Counted from the stretch's first letter, positions 54,655 to 64,000 are shown. The stretch is DNA of 64,000 nt from Ottelia alismoides (GCA_037367405.1 JAZKJV010011400.1:8430501-8494500); one strand, 5' to 3'. Notes: a model not told the origin generated them from the sequence alone. Translations and numbers: made by a program.

Positions 54655-54818
54655 GACTTGATCATGAGCGGGGTGTGTCCCCGCGCGCGTGTCAAATGCT
54701 AGCAATGGAAACGTCAGCGGGCACGCAGGAACTTGGGACTTGATCATGAGCGGGGTGTGTCCCCGCGCGCGTGTTAAATGCTAGCAATGGAAACGTCAGC
54801 GGGCACGCACGAACTTGG
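54655..54818. repeat. 82-bp tandem duplication
   Basis: Two 82-bp units in direct tandem, each GACTTGATCATGAGCGGGGT, then GTGTCCCCGCGCGCGTGT, ATGCTAGCAATGG and a GGGCACGCA end; they differ at about two positions. The GGGTGTGTCCCC and ATGCTAGC blocks also occur, inverted, at 42640-42870. The rest of 54430-54958 shows nothing else. Confidence 0.85.
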
Positions 54819-54958
54819 CACCGCTGGGCGGCAACCCAGCGGTGTCAGGCAATCGCCAGAGGGTGACACACCGGTCTGCGCGGTGTGCCACGAGCGACAG
54901 AAAGTTTGGTTAGGACAGCCAGGCTCTGCACAAGCTGTCCTGGAATGACCACTTGGCT

Positions 54959-57900
54959 TTACAGTTGGTCGCCCAGTTGCTCGAACGCCGCGTCGACTGC
55001 CAAGGCCTTCTTCGTCGCGCCACCGGTTATGGCCGGTGCAGCGGCGAATTTAGATAGCCTCATTTCGCTGAACGCGGTTGAAGCTACCGTGCTGGGACTG
55101 CTCGGCATTCTCGAGCTGGCTGCTATCAAGCCAGGGCCGCGAGCCGGGGCTGGATCGATGGTTGTCTTCACCGAAGTGCCCGGTGAAACAATCAGGGGAG
55201 CAGCGTTGGAACCGGGGCCTGAGCCACCCTTGCCTGTCGGCGGCACGTTGGCTTCCTGCGTCGAACCCGAAGCCGGAATGGTGATCACGCGAAGTACTAA
55301 ACTGGCGTTAATCGAGTTACGAATCAGGACGAAGTCCGAATTCAAGATGAACCCGTTCTTATCCACATCGCGCGGACTGGTAACGCTGCCCACCCCGCCC
55401 ACTGGCAAGGCTGCAGTCAGGTCAGCATTCATGACCGTAAACAGTCCACCCACTATCGCACCATCGATATCGCCTCGCAGATTACCAAGATAATAGGCCG
55501 CCGGCGCACCTAGGCCTGTGTTGGCATTGGCCAGCACGCGGATCTGCAACCAACGGTCTTGAATGGCATTATCAGGCCATTCGATTCTCACTTGTGAACT
55601 GTTGGGACCAGGAGTCGCCGCGGTGACCGTAATCGAGCTGGGGGTCGGAGCGTTGGCCCAACTGCTTGGCGGATTGGCCGCTTCGTTATAAGGACCTTGA
55701 GGACTCATCTTGAAAGTAAAGTCCGCAGCGGTCAGCGAAGTAGCTCTCAAGCCAGCTATATCGATCACTACCCCGTTTATACCCCGGCTGTAGTTGGTCA
55801 CGTTGGCGGCGGTGACGGTGGTTGCCGTAGCCCCTGATCGCACCAAACTCTTGGACGTATCCAGCGCCGCAGCCACATTTGCACCGCCGGCCGAGTAGAA
55901 CGAACCCTTGTAATATGCATGCGTTGCTGGTATGGCGGTGAACGATGCCACGGTAAAGCTGGTCGTGGAAACACCACCGTCTTCATCGGCGGCTGTGATT
56001 GTTACCGTTTCCGACGCGAAAGCCGTCGTGGGTGTCAGAGACCAGTTCCATGTGCCGTTGGCATTCTTGACAACTGTGCCCAATGACGCAGTGAGTGTAA
56101 CCGTATCAGCAGCCACATCACTCCAGGTACCTGTATTGGTAATGGTCGTTGATATGTCACCGCTGACCGCAGCAGAGCCTGCTGCCACAGTTGGTGCGAG
56201 GTTGGTCACCGTGTAGGTGAACGTCCTGTTGGTCACTCCACCTTCACCATCGTTGGCAGTGATCGTGACTTGAGTCGCAGGCATGTCGTCGGGAGCCAGC
56301 GTTCCATAGTCCCAACTCCAATTGCCGGCCACAGCCGTGATGAGCCCACTGGACGTACTGAAGGTTACTGTATCGGTAATGTCAGGGTCGCTGTAGGTTC
56401 CGGTGTTCAGTAACGAGCTACCTTCACTCACCGAGATGGAAGTGTTGGGAACCTCGACGGTCGGCGCACGGTTATTAAGCCGCGTGCCAAAACGCTGATC
56501 GGTGATCGGTGTGCCAGCGACATTGACCGGACGAACACCGTCGACAGGAACCGTATATCGCCAGCCGGATATCGGCATCAGCTTGACGCTTTGATTACCG
56601 GCGACTGCCATATCCATCGCCAACCTACCCGTGCTTGGAACGGGAAGGGCAATCTCACCACCGGAAACGATAAGGCCCCAATTGTTCAGCGTAGCAACGT
56701 CACCGCCTGCATCGTCACTTATTTCAAGAGTCCAGGTCCCGTTGCCAATTTTGCCATTGAGCGTGGACAACATACCTTCCGGGCGGAATGAGCCGGTAAA
56801 GGGAGCAGAGCCCGCAGAAATCAGTGTGCTTGCCTGGTCGTCCAACAAGGTGTTCACAAAGTTGCCACCTGCACCGCCGACGTCGGTGAACAACTCGACT
56901 CGAGTTCCATCGGGAGCGATCAAGAACACATCCAGGTCGGCCACGAAGGTCATGGTGATGTTGACCAACACGTTGACGTCGGTTACCACGCCCGATACGC
57001 CGCTAACGGACACAGTTGATGTCCGCGTTGAAAGGTCAGGAATCTGCAACGGGGTCGAGTTGACGTAGGTATTGGGCGAGGTGAGGTCGACGATGCCATT
57101 ACCATTAAGGTCGTCCAGCAACATGCGGCCCGTTGCGGGTGCCTCCGTTGGATCCCAGACACCATCGGCATCGACATCGTCAAATACAAAGCCGTAGTAT
57201 CGGTCGTTCTTGCCCATTCCAAAATCGCGTCCGGTGAACGCTTCGGTCGGTGAGGAAACCACTACCGGGTAGCTGGACGATGATGTCCAACCGGCTGGGG
57301 TGATGGACCGAATCACATAGCTGCCAACCGGCAGATCCAGGATCCCGTACCTGCCGTTGGCACGCGTTAGAGCTGTGGGTTCGGCGGTCGAAATGGTTAC
57401 ATCCCAGTTGAGCAACGAACCAGTGTCGAAAGCGGCTACGTCCTGGATCTCCAAGGTCCAAGTGCCGTTGGCTGCCTGACCATCAAACGCGCTGAGTGGT
57501 TGGGTCGGACGAAAACTACCTGTTCTCGGGGCAGGAGCGCTAGATATCGGAGTCGCAGCCTCGTCATCGAACACGGTGTTGGTGAAGTTAGCCGTATCGG
57601 CACCTATGTTTCCGGCCAATACGACCCGCGTGCCAGTTGGCGATATTAGTGTTATGACTAAGTCGCTAACCCAAGTGTGTGTTGCATTGATACGAACATT
57701 GACGTCAAAGATTGGCGCGGCAATGCCCGAAACAACTACCGTCGAGGTTACGGTCCCGCTGTCAACCAACGGCGTATTCGTCGTATTGGCAATTGTTGAG
57801 GGAAAGAGGTCCAGCGTGGAATTGTTGTTGGTGTCCGCAAAAACAAGTTGATCGGTCAAGACGCCATCAAAGGGGTCCAAAACGTTGTCCCCGTCCCAGT

Positions 57901-60052
57901 CCTCAAACACCACCCCAGAGACCGTGGGCACAATCCCAACTCCTGACAAGGTGAAGGTGAACGAGGCCTCGTCAGTATCGTTAGAGGTGAGAGTAACGGT
58001 TTGCGTTCGGACGCCACCTGCGGTGGGCGTAAAGCGAACGGTAAATGTCGTCGCTTGTCCAATCTGCAAGGTCGTAGCCCCTGGCCCTGTAACCAGGCTA
58101 AAGTCACCGGTGCCAATATCCAAAGATCCCAAAACCAACGGCTCAGTACCCTGGTTGCGAATACGGAACGTAGTATCGAAGAACTCTTCGATGTAGACCG
58201 AGCCGACCGATAGGGTCCCGCCCGACTGAGCTTCCGCCCTGCTCGAGAGCACGGAAATCTCCGGCTTGCCAAGATTCGAGACCGCCTTAAACGCATTGAC
58301 GCGGCCGAAACCATACTCCAGATTTTTGCCAGTCACTGGATCAAAAGTGGCATCGCCCAGATAGTCGGTCTGGGTGCGCATATAGGCTCTCAACTCAGCC
58401 GGCCTCAGTACGATCCCGAGTGCATCTGCTCGCGCCATCACCAAGGACGTGACACCCACGGTGAGCGGTGTGGCTGATGAGGTGCCCCCAAAGCCATTGG
58501 CTCCAGTACCCGTGTAGTCGCCTGGATCATATCCGGCGGCGCCCACTCGGTCGGTCGTATCGATCGCCAGATACCCTGCGCGTGTATCGTTACTGGGCGC
58601 GACCAGGTCCACCGCGGGACCAAAGTTGCTGTAGTTGGACCGCGTGCCTTTGTTGTTGGTCGCACCGATGGCAAACACACCTGGTATATTCAGCGACTGC
58701 AGGGCAGGCTGCTGCACCGCGCCAAAGCCATTTCCCGTCGCGAACATGTAGGGCGCGCCACGACCACTTCGACCATTGGTAGTACCCCAGGTCAAAGCAG
58801 CATTTATCGCTGCGCTGTTGGCACCACCGCTCCAGCTATTGTTGACGATGTCAGCCGACGACCAGGTCCCCAAACCGTTGGCCGTACGTCCGGCCATGTA
58901 ATAGAGTGCGCCGGCGATATTGGCATCGCTAGCCACGCTAGCCCCTTCGAAGATGCGCGCGCTGATCAGACTCGCATTGTAGCCGGCCCCAGCGACGCCC
59001 AAGCCATTGTTGCCTCGGGCCGCTGCGACTCCCGCTACCGCCGTGCCGTGAACATCGTCGGCGGTAGTCGGTCCGGATGAATTGTTGTTGCTCACAAAGT
59101 TCCAGCCGTTGATGTCATCAATCCAGCCGTTGCCGTCATTGTCCAGGCCGTCGGGCGACTCGCCTGGATTGGTCCAAAGCGTCAGATCAGGGTGGGTGGC
59201 TACGCTGTCATCAATGATGCCGATCTTAAATGTCGACGAGTTACCGGGAATAATGTCCCAGGCTTCCGGCATATCGACATCGGCATCAACCAGACCACCG
59301 CCCTGTCCGGTATTGTGCAAGTGCCATTGATTGGCCAACCGTGGATCGTTGGGATTGAATGCCTTCTCCCAACTCTGATAAAAGTTGGGCGCGACAAAGG
59401 TCAGCGCTGGATCATCGTCCAGTTGGTTGACAACTGCCAGTGCAGCTTCACCCTTGCCTGCGGCTACATTGGCAATGAACTGGTCGTGAGTACCCACCAA
59501 AGGTCTGTACGAGACAAAGAGCGTGTTATTGTTGAAATACTCGGCTGCTGTCACGCCAGGCTTGAGGGCCACGATGATCTCGTCCAGCAACACAGCATTG
59601 GAGCGAGACTCCTGCGCAAAGAACACGCTGACGGCATCCTCAATCAAGCCAGTCCCCATCAGTTGAGCTCGATCTAGCGCCCCACCATCGGTCGACTCAT
59701 ACAGTCCATAAGCCGGCCCCAAGTGCCGTTGAAATTTCAGGCCTAGATCCAAGAGAGCCTGCTGGTTTGCACTGGGCGCAACCTTCAAAGCCAATTTGGC
59801 AGGATGCACCACCAGTGAAACCGGTTGGTCATCCACCTCGTAGGCGTGCGTGGGCGCCATAGCGACCAATTGATTCTCCAGCGCGGCGGCTAACTTCATG
59901 GACGCCGTGGGCTCTTGCTTGATGGATTGCAAGGCATCCAGGCTCAAGTCGCTGGCCAGTAGTTGTCGAGGCTCTAATCGCTCGCACGACAATAGATACT
60001 TTTTTATCAGGGCAAGCTTACGACGCGAGGCAGCACGTTTACGCCAATGCAT
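54959..60052 (-). CDS. giant secreted subtilisin-like (S8) protease with P-type domains and dockerin
   Basis: 1697 residues. The N-terminus is Lys/Arg-rich and carries the planctomycete extracellular motif LEPRQLLA (26-33). The S8 domain spans about 240-590: Asp281 in IGIIDDS, His335 in DDVHGTAVAG, Asn404/405 region and Ser525 in FGGTSSATP. Next come an anchor-type beta domain (FSLVTGPGATTLQIGQATT), then two P-proprotein-like domains (SGSLLNWDVTI and TLNNWGLIVSG ends), each after a SdrD-like segment (GVVFEDWDGDNVLDP, GFVFDDVDADGVWDP). Ig-like cadherin-type repeats follow, and near the C-terminus a dockerin-like pair (DIDGAIVGGL, DVDKNGFILNSDF). It is probably exported and surface-bound or complex-forming. 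A stop-flanking repeat region lies behind it. Confidence 0.87.
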   Translation of the reverse strand: MHWRKRAASRRKLALIKKYLLSCERLEPRQLLASDLSLDALQSIKQEPTASMKLAAALENQLVAMAPTHAYEVDDQPVSLVVHPAKLALKVAPSANQQALLDLGLKFQRHLGPAYGLYESTDGGALDRAQLMGTGLIEDAVSVFFAQESRSNAVLLDEIIVALKPGVTAAEYFNNNTLFVSYRPLVGTHDQFIANVAAGKGEAALAVVNQLDDDPALTFVAPNFYQSWEKAFNPNDPRLANQWHLHNTGQGGGLVDADVDMPEAWDIIPGNSSTFKIGIIDDSVATHPDLTLWTNPGESPDGLDNDGNGWIDDINGWNFVSNNNSSGPTTADDVHGTAVAGVAAARGNNGLGVAGAGYNASLISARIFEGASVASDANIAGALYYMAGRTANGLGTWSSADIVNNSWSGGANSAAINAALTWGTTNGRSGRGAPYMFATGNGFGAVQQPALQSLNIPGVFAIGATNNKGTRSNYSNFGPAVDLVAPSNDTRAGYLAIDTTDRVGAAGYDPGDYTGTGANGFGGTSSATPLTVGVTSLVMARADALGIVLRPAELRAYMRTQTDYLGDATFDPVTGKNLEYGFGRVNAFKAVSNLGKPEISVLSSRAEAQSGGTLSVGSVYIEEFFDTTFRIRNQGTEPLVLGSLDIGTGDFSLVTGPGATTLQIGQATTFTVRFTPTAGGVRTQTVTLTSNDTDEASFTFTLSGVGIVPTVSGVVFEDWDGDNVLDPFDGVLTDQLVFADTNNNSTLDLFPSTIANTTNTPLVDSGTVTSTVVVSGIAAPIFDVNVRINATHTWVSDLVITLISPTGTRVVLAGNIGADTANFTNTVFDDEAATPISSAPAPRTGSFRPTQPLSAFDGQAANGTWTLEIQDVAAFDTGSLLNWDVTISTAEPTALTRANGRYGILDLPVGSYVIRSITPAGWTSSSSYPVVVSSPTEAFTGRDFGMGKNDRYYGFVFDDVDADGVWDPTEAPATGRMLLDDLNGNGIVDLTSPNTYVNSTPLQIPDLSTRTSTVSVSGVSGVVTDVNVLVNITMTFVADLDVFLIAPDGTRVELFTDVGGAGGNFVNTLLDDQASTLISAGSAPFTGSFRPEGMLSTLNGKIGNGTWTLEISDDAGGDVATLNNWGLIVSGGEIALPVPSTGRLAMDMAVAGNQSVKLMPISGWRYTVPVDGVRPVNVAGTPITDQRFGTRLNNRAPTVEVPNTSISVSEGSSLLNTGTYSDPDITDTVTFSTSSGLITAVAGNWSWDYGTLAPDDMPATQVTITANDGEGGVTNRTFTYTVTNLAPTVAAGSAAVSGDISTTITNTGTWSDVAADTVTLTASLGTVVKNANGTWNWSLTPTTAFASETVTITAADEDGGVSTTSFTVASFTAIPATHAYYKGSFYSAGGANVAAALDTSKSLVRSGATATTVTAANVTNYSRGINGVVIDIAGLRATSLTAADFTFKMSPQGPYNEAANPPSSWANAPTPSSITVTAATPGPNSSQVRIEWPDNAIQDRWLQIRVLANANTGLGAPAAYYLGNLRGDIDGAIVGGLFTVMNADLTAALPVGGVGSVTSPRDVDKNGFILNSDFVLIRNSINASLVLRVITIPASGSTQEANVPPTGKGGSGPGSNAAPLIVSPGTSVKTTIDPAPARGPGLIAASSRMPSSPSTVASTAFSEMRLSKFAAAPAITGGATKKALAVDAAFEQLGDQL

Positions 60053-60463
60053 TCAGACAATTCCTTAGAGAGGATACAGGGAAGAAAGGAATCAACAACT
60101 CGCCGTGGCTCGAAGGGCAACAGTCATCGCCAGGCCCGAGTACGATTGGCATACTCTTCCAGGCGTCGAATGCCCGTCTAATTGGGGTGCCAACAAAGTA
60201 GTTCATATCGCGACGATATAAAAGAGTCGCCCCGCGTATTCTGGAAAATCGGGGATTTTCTTCTCAGGCGGTTTTCGGCTGTCCCTCTTGGCCGTCGCCT
60301 CTGCCAGCGCGTAGAAGCCGCCCCCTGCGAACGGCTCGCGCGTCAGGCGACAACTAAACCAGGCGACAACTAAACCAGGTGACAGCTCATCAGGGTAGCT
60401 ATAGACTAGCCAGGCTTATGCCTGAGCATTTACGGTGACTAAACAAACGGAGGAACAGCAGCG
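60053..60463. other. gene-free stretch between divergent genes
   Basis: 411 bp between the protease start (minus) and the DJ-1/PfpI start (plus). No ORF with codon structure and no clear promoter were seen. A short direct repeat (AACTAAACCAGGCGACA/AACTAAACCAGGTGACA) lies at 60352-60384. Confidence 0.5.
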
Positions 60464-61039
60464 ATGAGCAAGATCTGGCCGGTACTTATCGTTGTGGGTG
60501 ACGCCACGGAGACGCTCGACACCATGTATCCGTACTACCGTCTGCAAGAAGCTGGCTTCCAGCCGGTGGTGGCGGCGCCTGAATTGCGGCGTTATCAAAT
60601 GGTGCTGCACGAAGTTAAGCCCGGCTGGACAATCACCAAGGAGTGGGAGGGTTACACGATCCAGGCAGACGTAGCTTTCAGTCAGATCCGGGAAGAGGAG
60701 TATTTGGGGATTTTGTTTTCGGGCGGCCGCGCTCCGGAATACCTGCGTTACGACAGCGACTTGATCCGCATAACCCAGTATTTCTTTGCCCAAAACCTGC
60801 CCGTTGCCAGTGTCTGCCACGGAGTCGAGATACCAGCGGCTGCCGACTGCGTACGCGGTCGCCGCATGGCCACCGTCCCCAAATGCAAGTTTGACTTGGA
60901 AATTTGCGGCGGCATATTTGTCAACGAGCCCTGCGTGATCGATGGCAACCTGGTCAGCGGCCGCACATTTCACGACAACGGCGCGTACGTCGGCCCCTGG
61001 ATAAAATTGCTCGAGACCCAAAGGCAACAACGTGCTTGA
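60464..61039 (+). CDS. DJ-1/PfpI-family protein
   Basis: 191 residues of the class I glutamine-amidotransferase-like fold. The nucleophile elbow is ASVCHGVEIPAA, with the Cys after a strand; ILFSGGRAPEYLRYD is the preceding conserved Gly-Gly region, and later RTFHDNGAYVGPW. This is the layout of PfpI proteases/glyoxalase III-type deglycases and DJ-1. Exact activity cannot be chosen from sequence. GGAGGA lies 9 nt upstream of the ATG. tRNA-Ala follows 120 bp on. The gene stands alone. Confidence 0.85.
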   Translation: MSKIWPVLIVVGDATETLDTMYPYYRLQEAGFQPVVAAPELRRYQMVLHEVKPGWTITKEWEGYTIQADVAFSQIREEEYLGILFSGGRAPEYLRYDSDLIRITQYFFAQNLPVASVCHGVEIPAAADCVRGRRMATVPKCKFDLEICGGIFVNEPCVIDGNLVSGRTFHDNGAYVGPWIKLLETQRQQRA

Positions 61040-61160
61040 CACACTCCGGCTTCCCGGTTAACTTTTTCGCTTCGTGAGAGACAAACCGCCTCCACCACCT
61101 GCGACTCGTCCAAACGACGACGCCTGAGTGGCTGGGGCCATGTCCCTCCGACCCAAGACC

Positions 61161-61167
61161 GGGGGAT

Positions 61168-61209
<42 letters not shown>

Positions 61210-61233
61210 TCGGTTCAAGTCCGTTATCCTCCA
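61161..61233 (+). tRNA. tRNA-Ala (anticodon GGC)
   Basis: Acceptor GGGGGAT/ATCCTCC with one G-U pair, D-arm AGCTCAGTTGGGAGAGC, anticodon stem CTACA/TGTAG around loop ATGGCAT, T-arm ATCGG TTCAAGT CCGTT with one T-T mismatch. GGC reads GCC/GCU (Ala). CCA is not fully encoded. Confidence 0.9.
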
Positions 61234-61245
61234 TTGGCCTTCGGC

Positions 61246-61382
61246 CAATAGAGAGTAGACAGGAGAAAGTAGAGAGTAGAAAGACTCGAGACCTGGCGAT
61301 TATCTAGGGCCAAGAGTCGTTCATCACCGCTCAACTTTCTCCTTGTCTACTCGGTCTATTTTCTACTCACTACTCTCTTTCT
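61246..61382. repeat. inverted GAGTAGA-rich repeat
   Basis: Runs of GAGAGTAGA/AGTAGAGAGTAGAAAG on the left (61246-61280) face CTTTCTCCTTGTCTACTC and CTACTCACTACTCTCTTTC on the right (61335-61382). They form a long imperfect inverted repeat before the broken four-helix-bundle gene. Confidence 0.6.
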
Positions 61383-61419
61383 CTGCAGTGCGAGTAGTCT
61401 CCAGCGTCGGAGAAACCAG

Positions 61420-61587
61420 ATGGCATTCGCCTTCGAAAAGCTGCAAGTCTGACAGAACTCAGTCGACTTCGCCGGCCAAGTTTGCGATCTAACCGAGCAG
61501 TTTCCGGCTCGTTACAACCACCTTGCTGATCAACGCAACCGCGCGTCGCTTTCGATCGCATCCAATTTAGCCGAAGTGTTTTGCTGA
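61420..61587 (+). pseudogene. four-helix-bundle protein fragment
   Basis: From ATG 61420 the frame reads MAFAFEKLQV, a TGA stop at codon 11, then QNSVDFAGQVCDLTEQFPAR, then YNHLADQRNRASLSIASNLAE before a second stop at 61585. This is the first half of the S23/four-helix-bundle family found in many bacterial genomes (also as an insertion protein of 23S rRNA genes). The expected continuation after NIAEG is missing. I call it a pseudogene with an internal stop and a truncated end. Confidence 0.75.
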
Positions 61588-61702
61588 GAGATGTCCAAGA
61601 GAACGAATTTAACTGCGGCTCAGAAGGTAGCGGTATACTGGAGTACCGGATCATTGATGCTCCCGTCCGATTCGATCTCGATTGATAGAGTACACAGAAC
61701 AG

Positions 61703-64000
61703 TTGAGTCTGAAAAAAAGAAACCTACCCCTGGTTGTTTGTCTGCTGCTGGCAGGGCCGCTGGCCATCGCTCACCCTCCGCAGTTTCATCGTCGGCCAGC
61801 CAGCCAGGGAACTTCTACGGAAACCGTGGCTTATGCGGGTCAGGTGAGGGAACAAGATCGACAACGTGCGTTCTTTCAGTTCGAGTTCCTCTCCGATCTG
61901 GCTATGCGCTGCCCGCTTTCTTGTCAGCCAGATGTAATCCGCCAGCTCATCGATGAACAGCGATTCGCGGCTCAGCATCCGCAGTCGCTTTCGCTGGATC
62001 AATTACTCGCAGCTCGCGAAGCGCTTGCCAAACAGCTCCGCCCGCAGTTCGCCTGGGGCAGTGCGACCTGGCGCGATGACGCTCTGCGTTGGGACCAGTC
62101 CCCCGCTGCCGTCCAAGTCGCGCAGGGCCTGAGCCGATTCATCGTGGTTGAAATACACAACGCGACCGATGCGGCGATTAGCTTAATCGCCAAGCGTGCG
62201 ACGCAAGTACAAACTCCCAATCCATGGCTGGTGTTACCAGGAGGCTCGCAACCGTTCTTAATCGAAATTGATGCAGCCCAACCAACCAGTGAAGTCGAAT
62301 TCGTGTCTGGCGATGTTGCTCGCAAGCTGAACGTTCGTGTAGCGGCAGTGGCTTCAGCCAAAATGCGAGGCAAGTTGTACGACGGCGATGCAACTACTGC
62401 GGGACGCGTCTGGGTGGCTGGCAGCGATCATCAGCTTCGACGCGCAGGCCCTTTCGCCAGCAACAAGTCGTTCACCGAGAAACCGATCTTGGATTCACCC
62501 TCGATGCGAATGGCAGCGGTGCCGTTCTTCTACGCCGACGGCCAGTTTGAAATCGATGTGCCTCCAGGAAGAACCGCAGTTACGCTGGAACGCGGCTTCG
62601 AACATCCGCTGGTGTCCGAAACAGTGGACCTCCAGCCCGGCGAGGTACGCGAAGTGCAGTTGCGATCGCGGCGTTTTCTGGACGCCAGGTCAGCTGGTTG
62701 GATCAGCGGAGACACGCATATTCACTGGGTCACCAATGCGTGGAATGTCGATCTGCCACTAACGGATCTGGCACTTGTCCAGCGAGCCGAAGACTTGCGA
62801 GTTGCCAACAACCTGACGCTTCTGCATCGCACAAAAATAGATGCCTTTATCAAGCCATCTCAAGCACCCGTCGGCCCGGTAGCCGCTCTGAGTGATCGAG
62901 ACTACCACATCGAAATGGCTGAAGAGTACCGCAACCAGAATCTCTACGGTCACCTGTGCTTTCTCAACCTGCAATGGCTTGTTCTTCCCATCGGCACCGG
63001 GCCGCAGATCGCGGGAGACGATTCGCTGGACTATCCGCTGAACAAGACAGCAATCCTGGAAGCGCGCGGACAAGGAGGCATCAGCATCGAAGCCCACGGT
63101 ACCGGAGCCAACCACGAACTGCCGCTCAATGCGGTACATGGTCTAACGGACTCGGTCGATCAGATTGATCCCGACGACTACTACCGACTGCTCGACTGTG
63201 GCTTTCAAATCCCTTTAACCAATGGCAGTGACCATCCGGCTCGCATCGCCGGTTGTGCACGTGCTTATGTGCAGATTGACGGCGAGTTCGATTACGAGAA
63301 GTGGATCGATGGCATTCGCTGTGGACGAACATTCACCACATCCGGACCACTGTTATTTTTGACCGTCGATAATCAAGGCCCGGGCTCTGTCCTGAGCGTA
63401 ACAGATTCAAATCCGCTACCGGTCAAAGTCACAGCCAGCTCACGTTTTCCACTCGGACGCGTGCAGATCCTATCCAATGGCGTCATCCTGAAAGAAGTAG
63501 ATACTCAGGAGCGTGAGATCACGCTGGAGTGCACGGTGCCTGCTGACCAAAGCCGCTGGGTGGTGGCACGTTGTTCTAGAAATGACCGTTGGAACGCGCT
63601 CTGGCAGCCCGACATTGCGCACACCAGCGCAATTTACATTCATCGTGACGGGCGACCAGTGTTTCGAGCGGAAGCGGCGACCGAATGGATCCAGCGGATG
63701 CGCCTGCACGCGCGAGATATCTTGACCAAAGGCTTGTTTGCAAATTCTGCCCAGCGGAACGAAGCCATCGCTTACGTCGAGCAATCCATTCAGCGTTATG
63801 AGAGGCTGATCGACACGCGCCAATCGCCAAGTACCGGCCACGACTTTGCTGCCCAGCGTGAGCGTATGCTGATGCAGTCGACGTTTGCCTCGCACCTTGG
63901 GCATGACCCTTTGTTGGTGAAGCAGATCAGCCAGGCTGAAAACCTGGGGCAACTGCAAACAATCGCCCAGCCGCTAACGCTGCTCCGCGTTCACATCAAC
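61703..64000 (+). CDS. CehA/McbA-type PHP metallohydrolase (partial, runs off the window)
   Basis: An open frame of 766 codons that reaches the last base of the window without a stop. Residue numbers here start at TTG 61703. A signal peptide is visible (MSLKKRNLPLVVCLLLAGP, then AIAHPP). Domains: an exported beta-rich front (about 40-330) with NPWLVLPGGSQPF, then the PHP-type metal site WISGDTHIHW (HxH), later ISIEAHGTGANHELPLNAVH, and LTNGSDHPARIAGCARAY; these supply the His/Asp ligands of the CehA/McbA metallohydrolases, which cleave carbaryl-like esters and phosphoesters. The real substrate is unknown. No ATG fits; TTG at 61703 is preferred over TTG 61682, and both are uncertain. The upstream frame is closed by TGA at 61655. 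Confidence 0.75.
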   Translation, partial: MSLKKRNLPLVVCLLLAGPLAIAHPPQFHRRPASQGTSTETVAYAGQVREQDRQRAFFQFEFLSDLAMRCPLSCQPDVIRQLIDEQRFAAQHPQSLSLDQLLAAREALAKQLRPQFAWGSATWRDDALRWDQSPAAVQVAQGLSRFIVVEIHNATDAAISLIAKRATQVQTPNPWLVLPGGSQPFLIEIDAAQPTSEVEFVSGDVARKLNVRVAAVASAKMRGKLYDGDATTAGRVWVAGSDHQLRRAGPFASNKSFTEKPILDSPSMRMAAVPFFYADGQFEIDVPPGRTAVTLERGFEHPLVSETVDLQPGEVREVQLRSRRFLDARSAGWISGDTHIHWVTNAWNVDLPLTDLALVQRAEDLRVANNLTLLHRTKIDAFIKPSQAPVGPVAALSDRDYHIEMAEEYRNQNLYGHLCFLNLQWLVLPIGTGPQIAGDDSLDYPLNKTAILEARGQGGISIEAHGTGANHELPLNAVHGLTDSVDQIDPDDYYRLLDCGFQIPLTNGSDHPARIAGCARAYVQIDGEFDYEKWIDGIRCGRTFTTSGPLLFLTVDNQGPGSVLSVTDSNPLPVKVTASSRFPLGRVQILSNGVILKEVDTQEREITLECTVPADQSRWVVARCSRNDRWNALWQPDIAHTSAIYIHRDGRPVFRAEAATEWIQRMRLHARDILTKGLFANSAQRNEAIAYVEQSIQRYERLIDTRQSPSTGHDFAAQRERMLMQSTFASHLGHDPLLVKQISQAENLGQLQTIAQPLTLLRVHIN

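Noticed and set aside
54655..54818. CRISPR-like repeats
   Set aside because: Only two long units in direct tandem, no spacers.

Overview
The window looks like chromosomal DNA of a planctomycete (Planctomycetota, probably Pirellulales-like). The markers are a prepilin-like DUF1559 protein, a very large secreted protease with the planctomycete N-terminal motif LEPRQLLA, a CxxCH heme-binding domain protein of the type common in this phylum, a secretin-N-domain protein of over 1000 residues, and a TPR protein carrying two RNA polymerase alpha-CTD domains. No plasmid, phage or CRISPR signature was seen. This is an assignment from gene families, not from a marker tree.

Layout. 1-7100: hisE-hisG, a convergent YfhO-like membrane protein, then two TlpA-type proteins, the second lacking the redox cysteines. 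7100-9250: a decayed patch with palindromic repeats, an RHS/YD-repeat gene fragment and a 43-nt remnant of a group II intron 5' end. 9268-16500: a glutamine-synthetase-like protein that has lost most catalytic residues, an MMPL exporter, holA, a MIP18-family Fe-S protein and an O-antigen-ligase-like protein. 16500-31020: a cytochrome-like protein, three small envelope proteins, a glycosyltransferase, hpt, a metallo-beta-lactamase-fold hydrolase, an AsmA/TamB-like protein and the secretin-N protein. 31380-39260: an RNase HII-like protein, an EamA transporter, the two halves of a Tm-1-type protein as adjacent genes, a polysaccharide export lipoprotein and an ABC-2 exporter. 39322-41284: a complete group II intron. 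41404-45549: cysteine desulfurase, tgt, the TPR/double-alpha-CTD protein and tRNA-Thr. 46053-54429: DUF1559 protein plus lipoprotein, two small membrane-anchored proteins, an O-methyltransferase, an SDR oxidoreductase, a 599-residue orphan and a Cys-rich lipoprotein. 54959-64000: a 1697-residue subtilisin-like protease, a DJ-1/PfpI protein, tRNA-Ala, a broken four-helix-bundle gene and a PHP-type metallohydrolase running off the window.

The most informative structure is in the gaps. Nine loci carry a 60-70 bp palindromic element (here called the GTAGCCACC element); eight lie directly behind a stop codon, so they may act as terminators. Both group II intron 5' ends in the window sit at the same base of this element, and the exon junction can be read to the base. 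A second element of about 240 bp with nested terminal inverted repeats occurs twice almost unchanged and looks recently mobile.

Functional links are modest. tRNA-Thr, the TPR/alpha-CTD gene and tgt are collinear and tightly packed. The secretin-N and AsmA-like proteins are adjacent and probably concern the envelope. The O-antigen-ligase-like, glycosyltransferase and polysaccharide-export genes are scattered rather than forming one surface-polysaccharide locus.
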